A stretch of 64,000 nt of DNA, from the NCBI RefSeq assembly GCF_019578655.1, contig NC_063265.1, positions 3,134,501 to 3,198,500 of the forward strand, written 5' to 3'. Positions 35,863-44,792 of the stretch are shown piece after piece. Position 1 is the stretch's first letter, and each line of letters begins with the position of its first letter. Below the pieces are notes generated by a model. The model ran no database searches and was not told where the DNA came from. It was given only the letters and a program-made list of their open reading frames with translations. The DNA comes from Ricinus communis. Its lineage: Eukaryota; Streptophyta; Magnoliopsida; Malpighiales; Euphorbiaceae. The translations under genes were made by a program, and so were the position numbers.

Positions 35863-35935
35863 ATCACAATTTTATCCAAGATTCATAAAATGTGTCCCTC
35901 TATCTACATGGCAATTGCCCAAGTGAAATCCATTT

Positions 35936-36535
35936 TGGTGACATGTATTAAGTTGAAGTATATGACTAAAACTGAAAAATAGTCTCAAGTCTCAACTGCA
36001 AATTTTTCTTTAAAAATTATGATATTAAACTATGAAACTCATACAAGTGAATAACCAAATTAAAGCTTAATGAATGCGAAGATAACTGGAAAAGGACCAA
36101 TTTTGTAATTAAAAAATAAAGAGATGATTAGCATTTTAATTTATCTCCACAATAGTAATAGCTCTCTGAATTAATACAATCCAATGCATAATGATTTATT
36201 AATTACTTTACACTTATAACGCCACTACATACATTTAAATAGTTAGAAAGTCTTTATTATACTAATTTTGTCTTCTTCTTTTTTTTTTTGTATCACCAAT
36301 AAAAAATTAAATGCAAAAATTAATTATTTGGGTATACATCTCTAATAAAAAGTACATTTTTATAATATTAAATAATAGGAATATTAAATTATGTTTGATT
36401 TCAAAACAAATTTCGTTCAATTTCAAAAGTTATTAGTTAATAGCATATTAATAAACACAATTAGCCTTGTATTTTTTTTTCTAGTCTTGATCATTCACGC
36501 ATGATCAACAATTTCCCCAAATGTGTGATCTATAT
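35936..36535 (+). repeat. Duplicated 3' flank of the subtilase locus
   Basis: Blocks here match the region downstream of the intact subtilase: 35944-36100 with about 51698-51830 (AGTTGAAGT.., CTCAACTGCAAA, CCAAATTAAAGCTTAA) and 36478-36525 with about 51948-51995 (CTTGA(T/C)CATTCACGCAT, TGATCAACAATTTCCC). The duplication therefore included at least 600 bases beyond the stop codon. Confidence 0.7.
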
Positions 36536-38220
36536 ATGCATGAAGCCTGAGTCAGAGAATGAAAAGAAGGATAGGCTGGAAAACCTGGTCTTAGAGGGCA
36601 TTTGTTATTGTTTAAGTTTTATATTTTTCAGATTTCAAAAAAGAATTTATATTTTTCATTATTTTTTAAATACAAATAGTAAAGTGTGTTTGTTAGATTT
36701 ATTTTTGCTTTTTCTCTTTTCAATAAATTTTTTTCTTATCATTTTTAAGAAAAATAAATTATATTTTCAATAAATCACTAAATGCGATTTTAATTTTTGT
36801 TTTTATTTTTTCTTCATGTTCTCTTATATTTACTAATTTCTTTCAAATTTATTTTTCTCCATCTATCTAATATCTTTCTTTATTATTTTTCTTCTCACCA
36901 TGTTATTATTTAAAATTGAATTAATTTTTTGTCACATCTTGTTATCACTTGGAAAATAAAATAATATGTATTATAAATATTTTTATAGCAAGCAATAAAT
37001 AAATTTAATATTTATCAAAAAAATCAAGATTTAAAAAATAATTTAATTTAATAAAAATAATTCTACTCTAATAATTTTATTTTATTTTAACAAGATAAAA
37101 TATAATAAACATTTTCTGGTATGAACTATTTTTTTTTTATTCTTCTATTTTAGAGAGTTATAAAATTAAATATTTTAATTCTGATATTATATTTAGATTT
37201 AAATTTCTAAAATCATCCAAATTATTATTTAAATTTTTGTAAGATTTTTATGTTTAAATCATGCAAATTATTTTAAAACTATTATTAATGACCTAATAAT
37301 AAGATTATTCAATTGAAGATAATGTATGCTTATGTATAAATTATATATACCGATAAAGATATATTAATAAATAAGACTCTCATAAAATACATACTTATTT
37401 TAAGAGAAAATAAATATATTGATATCATATTAAAATAATAATCTAATATCTCATTTAAGTACATTTTACATATCACTACTACTTTTTTTCTTTTATTTAT
37501 AATAATCTAATATCTCATTTAAGTATATTTTACATATCACTACTACTTTTTTTCTTTTTTTTTACTTTAAGTTGTAACAATTATTTAATATATAACTATA
37601 AACAATAAACATAATATTATATTCATCTTTATTTCATTATCATTCTACAATTTATCCATATAATATTAATATTTAAGTAGTATTTATATAAAGTAGATAA
37701 TTTTAAAATCGTATTTTAATTAGAATTAGTATTAATAAATTAAGTACCCATTGAATTAATAAATTTAATTAAAGCGCTAAAATTTTGTTAATATTATAAT
37801 TTTATTATTATTATTGTGGTGATAATAAAACTATGATGATACGTTTCATTTGATAATACCTTTAGCTTCTTTGATAAATTTTTTACATCATTAATTTATG
37901 TAATAGCTCTATGGTATCATCTGGGCATAAGTACTTTTTATTTATTTTACTACAAACGTAAATATAAAAATTGTACATATTATTCCCCTCAAATAGTACC
38001 TTTTTTCATTTATTATTGTTGCTATTTTAATATGTTATTTTACTTAGTTGCCTAGTAACTTTATATAAAATTAAATATTAACTAATATTGAAAATTTAGT
38101 TAATATACCAATTATTCATGATTAGAAATTATTATTTAATTAAAAGACTAATTTATTTGTTAATATTCTATTACTAAGAGAAAACTGCTTTGTAAAAATA
38201 ATAAAAGGAAAACGTTAACC
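36536..38220. other. AT-rich intergenic region with a tandem duplication
   Basis: No gene. A 64-base segment is tandemly duplicated (37437-37500 and 37501-37563) with one or two differences. The 90-codon frame near 36501-36773 is Phe-rich AT-rich noise. Confidence 0.65.
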
Positions 38221-38503
38221 CTTTGTTTAGGTTGAAGAAAAATAAAAGAGGAAAAAATAAAATTAGAAAAGGAAAATAACGTTTTCTAAATTGGGGAAAT
38301 AGAAAAGATAAGAGAGGAAACAAATCATTATTTTCCAATTTATGTTTTCCTTTCTATTTTGGAAGAAAAATAAAATAAAAAGTAGAAGTCGAGAGAAGAA
38401 AAATAAAGAATGGATTTCTTCCATTTTCTATCAATCCAAACAAGAGGAATACAAGTAAAAGATTTTATTTTCCTTTCTTATTTTCTTTTCATCCTAAACA
38501 AAG
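38221..38503. mobile_element. Short inverted-repeat element (MITE), about 283 bp
   Basis: The left end reads CTTTGTTTAGGTTGAA and the right end, reverse-complemented, CTTTGTTTAGGATGAA, one mismatch in 16. The interior is purine-rich on one strand, then AT-rich, with no coding capacity. A clean target duplication is not visible, so the superfamily is unknown. Confidence 0.6.
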
Positions 38504-38645
38504 TCTCAAATATAAAATATATAATAATTAGCTTTATATAGATCAGAAAATAAAAAACAAAAATAGAAAATGGTGCCAAACTAAGAGGAATCTAGTGTTT
38601 ATATTTTTGAAACAAGAGGAATCTAGGATTTTTTGGTTTTTGAAA

Positions 38646-38677
<32 letters not shown>

Positions 38678-39534
38678 TAAAAAATGAATGATTTCCATTA
38701 GTATTTAATTTGTTAAAATTAATTCAAATTTAAAATGAAATTCTCTTATTGGTGGTAATATCCATTCTCTTCTCTCTTTTAAAGAATGAAATTTTATTTT
38801 CATAAAAATCACGTAAAATAAAAGATAAAAAATAATTTATTATTTATTATTTATTTATTACATACAAAAATAATAAATTAAAAATTACTAGTTTTATAAA
38901 CAATAAACTAAGTGATATATAAAAGAATAATCATTTTCGTTCTCATTTTTATCCGTGGCTTTGAACTAAACGGTACCTGATTTCATTGTAAGCATGCCTT
39001 TAAACTAAACGGTTTGTTAGGAACAGAAGAAGAGACATTATTAACTATCCACTGACAAAATCTGAAAAGAAAAAAAAAAAGCATCTAAAATAGAAAGAAA
39101 TAGGGTCAGTTGCCAACTTGCAGTCGTAATAAATTTTGAACGACCATAATAAAAGGTAAGAAAAGTCTTTATAATTAGAGCACAGCTACCAATATTAAAT
39201 AAATGTTCTCTACAACTTCAAGTGTAGCTTCAACCACATGCATAAAATAAATGCCATGGAGATTAATTATATGACTGTAGAAGCAAATGCATATCCAAAA
39301 AAATCTTTGCTAGTTGTCCCAAGATAGCTAGCTATATTTTTCAAGTGGCCGCTTCAACTAAACCAGTGTTGTAGTTGAGATCTTAATGTCCGTCTGCCTA
39401 TAGATTTTCTTTATTCAATTTTGGATGTGATGTGTGTATATTGTGTCGAATTTTTTATAAGGAAATCTCTGCTTTTATGGTTCCTTTAATATATATATAC
39501 ACTTTTATCATATATTCCATACATCATACTAGAT
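38504..39534. other. AT-rich intergenic region, no gene seen
   Basis: Contains a short (TA)n at about 38656-38673 and AT-rich sequence. Nothing coding or structured was recognised. Confidence 0.65.
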
Positions 39535-39892
39535 AGATATCATATTCATGGCATACGATTCACTTTCAAGATACCACCACTAGATATCATATTCATGGAA
39601 TACGATTCACTTTCAAGATACCTTGGTGGTGAAATGGTAGACACACGAGACTCAAAATCTCGTGCTAAAGAGCATGGAGGTTCGAATCCTCTTCAAGGTA
39701 TAATACTGAGAATGCTCATTCAATGAGCAATTCAATAAGAGATCTCGGATCGAATCGGTATATCAATATCGATTCGATCCGAGATCTTGGAATTGGAATA
39801 AGTTCGGCAGCGGATCACGAAATTTTGGTGGTCTTCTCTATCTAATGAATGGGGAGTCCGCTTTGAAAGCGTCCGCCCTGCAACCACCCCCG

Positions 39893-39894
<2 letters not shown>
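39535..39894 (+). other. Nuclear plastid-DNA insertion from the inverted repeat (trnL-CAA region)
   Basis: Starts with plastid intergenic sequence just upstream of trnL-CAA, partly duplicated in tandem (39535-39575 and 39582-39622). The tRNA gene and about 190 bases of its plastid flank follow, including a long perfect hairpin (39740-39757 paired with 39770-39787). The match ends where a (TA)n repeat begins at 39895. The flank also occurs at 59598-59880. Confidence 0.8.
39620..39700 (+). tRNA. trnL-CAA: Plastid-derived tRNA-Leu(CAA), nuclear insertion, probably not functional
   Basis: An 81-base cloverleaf with the CAA anticodon in the loop of GAGACTCAAAATCTC, a long class II variable arm and the T-arm GGTTCGAATCC. 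It matches plastid trnL-CAA with about four changes, all G-to-A or C-to-T: G1 to A and the pairing C72 to T (the acceptor pair is now A-U), plus two in the anticodon stem and variable arm regions. Without plastid flanking signals it is best seen as an inert insertion, although tRNA genes have internal promoters and transcription cannot be excluded. Confidence 0.85.

Positions 39895-39965
<71 letters not shown>
39895..39965. repeat. (TA)n microsatellite at the end of a plastid insertion
   Basis: About 35 TA units. The corresponding plastid-derived sequence at 59783-59790 reads GAATATATGC, so the repeat lies exactly where the plastid sequence has a short TATAT. Confidence 0.95.
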
Positions 39966-39967
<2 letters not shown>

Positions 39968-40069
39968 AAGATTGTTTTCTTTCAAAAAGTTATTTATCTC
40001 AAAAAGAAAAAGAGGAAGAAAACCGAAAGTTCTGACAGTAATAAAAATAAAACAGATAGAACCAAAAAA

Positions 40070-40281
40070 AATTCCATGGAAGAGTTACCAAATGGCACAT
40101 AACCCTGTTAGCTACTTGCGGAGGCTAGTCGTTAGTCGTTAGTTACAAGCTGGTTGTATTTATATTCTCAGTATGTGTATTGTGTAATTTATTTTCAGTC
40201 GATATTTAATCGACATAATTCTTTCCTTTCCTCTCTAATTACATTGTTTTTAGGGTTTGTTCTTTCTTTTGAAATCTATCA
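40070..40281 (+). mobile_element. 5' LTR of copia element A
   Basis: Matches the 3' LTR (44568-44792) by eye, sharing TGTTAGCTACTT, GTTACAAGCTGGTTGTA, ACATAATTCTTTCCTTTC and ATTGTTTTTAGGGTTTG. It ends CTATCA directly before the primer site. The left end is unclear and may be truncated. Confidence 0.75.
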
Positions 40282-40293
40282 TGATATCAGAGC
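40282..40293 (+). promoter_or_regulatory. Primer-binding site of copia element A
   Basis: TGATATCAGAGC follows the LTR directly and differs by one base from the initiator-tRNA-Met complement TGGTATCAGAGC. Confidence 0.75.
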
Positions 40294-41123
40294 TCAACGC
40301 TTCTTCAATTGAAAGAAATTAGCTTTACCCATGCTCTTTCTATAAAACTGGGTAGCAAAAATTTCTTGATCTGGAAGCAGTAAGTTCTTTCGGCCATTAA
40401 AGAATATAGACTACAGCGCTTTGTGTTTGATGATTGTAGCGTACCAGAAAATTTTCCACTCAAGAAGATGAACAACTTACTAAAGTTTCTAAAGAGTTTT
40501 TGCTAGAGCTGAACACGGAACAATCTAATTCGGGTTTTTATAAATCACCAGTATTGTACTAAATCTTGATTTTTTTAAAATTTAAAGTATCTACATCGTA
40601 CTAATTAAATATAAATGGCACCATACCGAATTGAATTAATTATTTCGATTCAATACAGTTTGATTTAGTGCTATTTTCGGTTATAATATTTAGAAAAAAT
40701 ACAACTTTAATTCTTATTTTTAATCAAATACATTAAGAAAAACACGATTAACATCCGAATAAAATTAGTATGAGAATTGGAATTAGATAGATTTTAATCA
40801 TATTCTTGAACAACTTGCCTTGCAATTTAGTCCACTTGCAAATATAATAAATTAATGTTCAAATATAAACTATTAAAATATCTTATTGCTAGCATAATAA
40901 TATTTTGCAGATGGCTAGCATTGAAATAAAAAATTACAAACTTTATATAGCACTAAAATACAAGTCCAATTTTAAGTGTGAGAGATGTGACTCACTTAAG
41001 GTCTCTGAATCGAGAGTTTAAGTGTGAGATAATAAGCCTATGAATTGAGATTTCAGATATGTGGCTTGCTATTGTATTAGATGGTATTAGTGAAAAAGAA
41101 ATCAAAGCTTGAGTAGATAGTAA

Positions 41124-41758
41124 ATTACAAAAATAGTATGTAAACTTGTTAAGATTTGACAATTACCTCTTTAAATTTTTAAAAGTTACAATTTAGCGTG
41201 TGAAATTGAAAATTATTAATATTTAAGTGTACGGAACCGGTAACCTATATAAAAGTAGCTAGATAGTTACAGAATAATATGTGAATTTGTTAAAATTTGA
41301 CAATCAAATATTTAAATTTTTAAAAGTTACAATTTAGTGTGTAAATTTAATAAATACTTATAAATGAGTGTATATAGCAGGTCAATCGCAATTATAAATT
41401 TGTAATCTTAAAACATATATTAACAATTTAGTAGATAAAGATAATAAAATGTCAAAAAATTCTTTAGAAAATATCTATTTTTAATAGATTAATACACAGT
41501 TCTTACTATCACCATTATTACACTCATAAATTCAAAGAAATCTTTACCCAACTTTAAGCAACATTTGGTCTTCTTCAATCCATCACTATAAACATCTAAA
41601 GTAAAATTGATCATTATTGAGGATAATCTTAACTATAATGTTAATTACTAGTACATCTTCTTATAGCGTGTATAGTATTTATTTATATATTTGTATCTAT
41701 TTTTGTGATTTTTATTGTTTACATGAAAAATTTACCATCTTTCGTGTAAATATTATTT

Positions 41759-41826
<68 letters not shown>

Positions 41827-42095
41827 GATTAGTTTTGCACACTCAAATTTTAATAATTTTTAATTTTACATACTAAATTATAACTTTTAAAGGCTTAAAT
41901 TCTTGATTATGAAATTTTAACAAATTGAAACACCATTTTGTAATAAGCTAATATGAATAACCTGTAACTGGTTGTTGACCTGCTATACACACTTAATCGT
42001 AAATATTTACTAGGTTCATACACCAATATGTAACTCTTAAAAGTTCAAACACTTAATTGTCAAATCTTAACAAGTTCAAACATTATTTTTGTAAT
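41124..42095. mobile_element. Long-inverted-repeat element nested in the hAT-like MITE
   Basis: The left outer arm (41124-41167, ATTACAAAAATAGTATG.. then CTTGTTAAGATTTGACAATTA) is the inverse of the right outer arm (42053-42095). Further inverted blocks lie inside (41190-41400 against 41830-42050), each arm having two diverged modules. The centre contains AT-rich DNA and a long (TA)n. No coding capacity. Long arms suggest a foldback or Mutator-like non-autonomous element; no target duplication is clear. Confidence 0.65.
41764..41824. repeat. (TA)n microsatellite
   Basis: About 30 TA units near the middle of the long-inverted-repeat element. Confidence 0.95.
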
Positions 42096-43782
42096 TATCC
42101 CTATAACATACACTATACAACAAATATATATATATATATATTATAGAATATAAAGTATATTGTAATATAGTTAACTTTTAAGTATTATTTATATAATATA
42201 TATAATTATTAAAAAATATATGTAAAAAAATTTTAGTTCTACGGTTTGGTCCAAATTAATAGAAAACAGTTCGGTTATAATACGGTTATTACTAAATAAC
42301 TAGTAACATACCGTAATATTAAAATATTTACATATCAGTTCAGTTCGGTTATAAAAACTTCCAATTATTTCGGTTATGGTACTTTTTGGTATGATTATTC
42401 GGTTCAGGCGGAAATCACCCATATCCATGCTTAGCCCTAGTTTTTAAAATGGGAACAATAAGATCAATTATTCCCTCGTGGCTTCTTTCTTCAATGTCAG
42501 AAAATGTCTTACGCAAATGGTAGGATGTGAAAATTCTTCACAATTTTGGAGTAAATTATAATAATATTTGCCTCTCAAACTAGAGCTAAGATTAATCAGT
42601 TTATATCTAAGCTTCAAAGTTTGAAGAAAGGTACTCTCTCATCTAACGAATATCTTTTCAAGATTAATTGTACTATTGATGCTTTGGCATACGTTGGACA
42701 TGTTTTTCTAAAAAAGAACACATTGACGCAATACTTGATGGATTATTCACAAGATATGATGTATTCATAATTTCCTTGAGTACAAGAGCAATTGCTTACA
42801 CAGTGGATGAAGTTGAAGCCTTGTTAATGGCTCAAGAGGCAAAGCTCGAGAAACAAAACAAGACTTTGGATTCATCTCCAACAGCCTTCTTCTCTACATC
42901 AGAAAATTCTAACACGGAAGATCATAATAGGAAGTCTTTTAATTCTCGGTATTCTCGTGGTGGTTATTCTCGTTACAGCTCTTATCCAAGAAGAGGAAGT
43001 TATCAATTCGTAGAGGTAACATTTTTGGTGGAAGAAATTATTCTGGCAGTTACTTTCCTCGTGGTAGAGGCCGAGGCAGATTTCAATGGAATAATTACTC
43101 ATCTAATCGACCATAGTGTCAGCTATATGGAAAAGCATGTCATTTAGTTGATAAGTGCTTTTATCATTTTGATAGGAGATTCTCTAGTCCTAGTCAAGTC
43201 ACTCAGCCTTCCCAAAAAACCTACTACAACAATACTTAGTCTCCTCCAATAGCTTTCTACAACAATGCAAATCCTTTTCAACTTCTTGAAATATTACCTT
43301 CACCAGAGTTGTTTGATGACTCTTGATACTCTGATTCATGTGCTTTGAATCACCTCACTTCCAATCAACACAATCTAATACAGAGTGTGCAGTACAATGG
43401 ACAAGAGAAAGTCAAAATTGGAAATGGATCAAGTTTATCTATAGATCATATAGGTCATTCCTCTTTTCTTTATCCCTATAATTCTCAAATTCTCAAATTA
43501 AATTAATAGCTTCATGTCCCTTTAATCACTAAAAACTTAGTGAGTGTCTCTAAGTTTGCTAATGACAACAATATATTCTTTGAATTCCATCCTAACACTT
43601 ATTTTGTAAAGGATTAGGAGTCTAAGGATGTTCTGCTGACATGAGCAATTAAAGATGGCCTCTATGCATTCAATTCATCTCATATAAATCTCAACTCTAA
43701 TGCTTCCTTACCAAACACTGGATCTCCTTCTTATTCAGATCAGGTATTCCTTGCTAATACAACTATAGAATATGTTACTTGT

Positions 43783-44305
43783 TGTCACGACCCGATTTGT
43801 GGGCCCGTGATCGCCACTAGGGAATAGGTAGGCGTAAGGCTACTGAATCCTGTAGTAAGCCTGACCAATCACTAACTTTATCAAATCTCAATCTAATAGC
43901 ACTGATCCACAATCAACTTAACTATCAAGTTCTACATATTTAGAATATGGACTGCCATCATGAATAGGTAACACCGAAATTTACATGAAATTTCAAAATG
44001 ATAAATCTGAAATTTCTACTGCGGAAATTATAGAATTATAAAAGTCAACATACCAATAATATATCAGTTACATTAACCTAAAGATGAAGGAATCGGGCTG
44101 CTAGATGAAAAGCACTGCGGAAAAACTAACCACAACTGAAAAATTGTTAAAATGAGACTGTCAGTCTCGGGAGTGAGTTAAAATCATATATCCAAAAATA
44201 ATTATAAAAATTTCAATAACACATTTGTTTAATTTAAAATAAATATTAAATCATGTAAACATGACATGCTTAAATAAAAATAAATTTCACATACCACGAG
44301 ACGGA
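43783..44305 (-). mobile_element. Truncated LTR of the solo-LTR family inside copia A
   Basis: Starts TGTCACGACCC, the inverse of the 3' terminus of the solo LTRs. It follows, in reverse orientation, the last ~500 bases of copies 1 and 2: CTTAC..ACTACAGGATTC, TTAACTCACTC(C)CGAGACTGACAGTCTC and the CTCGT.. block. It is more diverged than the two solo LTRs are from each other. The other LTR end is missing: at about 44305 copia sequence resumes at a point far downstream of where it stopped. Confidence 0.8.
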
Positions 44306-44567
44306 ATTATTGAGCACTTGGATTCGTTCTCTTCTTTCAGACCTTCGTGTTTCTACATCCTCTACTCTTGTTAACTTGAGCACAATGTCATTGTTTGCTA
44401 ACCCAAACTTGCATGTTTGATCAAAGCATATTGAACTAGATTTGTACTTTATTCATGATAAAGTAGTTCATAAAGAAATAGATGTTCATCATGTGCCATC
44501 AGTTGATTAACTTGTTGATCTGTTTACTAAATTGTCTTTAGTTCCCAGATCTAAGTTTAAAGGGGAA
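44306..44567 (+). pseudogene. Copia element A: RNase H C-terminal remnant
   Basis: Broken frames read LVNLSTMSLFANPN, SKHIELDLYFIHDKV, EIDVHHVPSVD and LVDLFTKLS, the C-terminal part of copia RNase H. It ends in a purine-rich stretch (AAAGGGGAA, 44559-44567) that serves as the polypurine tract just before the 3' LTR. Confidence 0.8.
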
Positions 44568-44792
44568 TATTAAGGATAGTTAATGAGTTTGTTATTAATG
44601 GTTGTTAGTGGACACATGTCTGTTAGCTACTTTTGCAGGCTAGTAGTAGTTAGTTACAAGCTGGTTGTACTTATATTCCCAGCATATATATTGTGTGGTT
44701 TATTTCTAATCAATATTCAGTCAACATAATTCTTTCCTTTCTTCTCTAACTACATTGTTTTTAGGGTTTGTTCTTTCTTATGAAACCTATCA
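44568..44792 (+). mobile_element. 3' LTR of copia element A
   Basis: Begins TATTAAGGATAG (first dinucleotide TG changed to TA) after the polypurine stretch and ends ..GAAACCTATCA, the same end as the 5' LTR. Length 225 bases. Confidence 0.75.

Larger units (their letters stand above)
35085..35935 (+). other. Nuclear plastid-DNA insertion, mosaic (rps7, trnV exon, group II intron end)
   Basis: Three plastid-like pieces lie close together: an rps7 fragment (35108-35342), a sequence matching the 3' exon of trnV-UAC on the minus strand (35527-35562), and a group II intron domain V-like hairpin (35828-35862). They do not follow plastid gene order, so the insert is a mosaic of joined fragments or was rearranged later. 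It interrupts the 3' flank that the subtilase pseudogene shares with the intact gene. Boundaries are approximate. Confidence 0.7.
40504..42439. mobile_element. hAT-like non-autonomous DNA transposon inserted in copia A
   Basis: The left end reads TAGAGCTGAACACGG and the right end, reverse-complemented, TAGGGCTAAGCATGG. The flanks are GTTTTTGC (40496-40503) and GTTTTTAA (42440-42447), an 8-bp target duplication with two mismatches. Subterminal GGTTCGGTTAT-type motifs are typical of a widespread plant MITE group. There is no transposase. The 1.9-kb length is due largely to a second element inside (41124-42095). Confidence 0.7.
40294..43782 (+). pseudogene. Copia element A: gag and protease/pre-integrase remnant, interrupted
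   Basis: Gag begins at about 40320 (KLGSKNFLIWKQ-like, then a stop) and is split by a DNA transposon (40504-42439). It resumes at 42448 with SQTRAKINQFISKLQSLKKG and SSNEYLFKI, and leads into the open frame 42776-43147. A CCHC knuckle (CQLYGKACHLVDKC) appears in a shifted frame near 43110-43155: a reading-frame break lies between it and the Arg/Ser/Tyr-rich spacer. The protease region (43310-43480) keeps NHLTSN and KIGNGSSLSIDHIGHS, but the catalytic DSG is broken by a stop. The frame ends against the LTR fragment at 43783. Integrase and reverse transcriptase are absent. Confidence 0.8.

Noticed and set aside
36501..36773. 90-codon Phe/Leu-rich ORF resembling a small membrane protein
   Set aside because: AT-rich sequence with T-rich runs; hydrophobicity follows from base composition, and the start overlaps the duplicated subtilase flank.
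39845..40102. 85-codon ORF with an (IY)n run
   Set aside because: It reads through a plastid fragment and a (TA)n microsatellite into the copia LTR.
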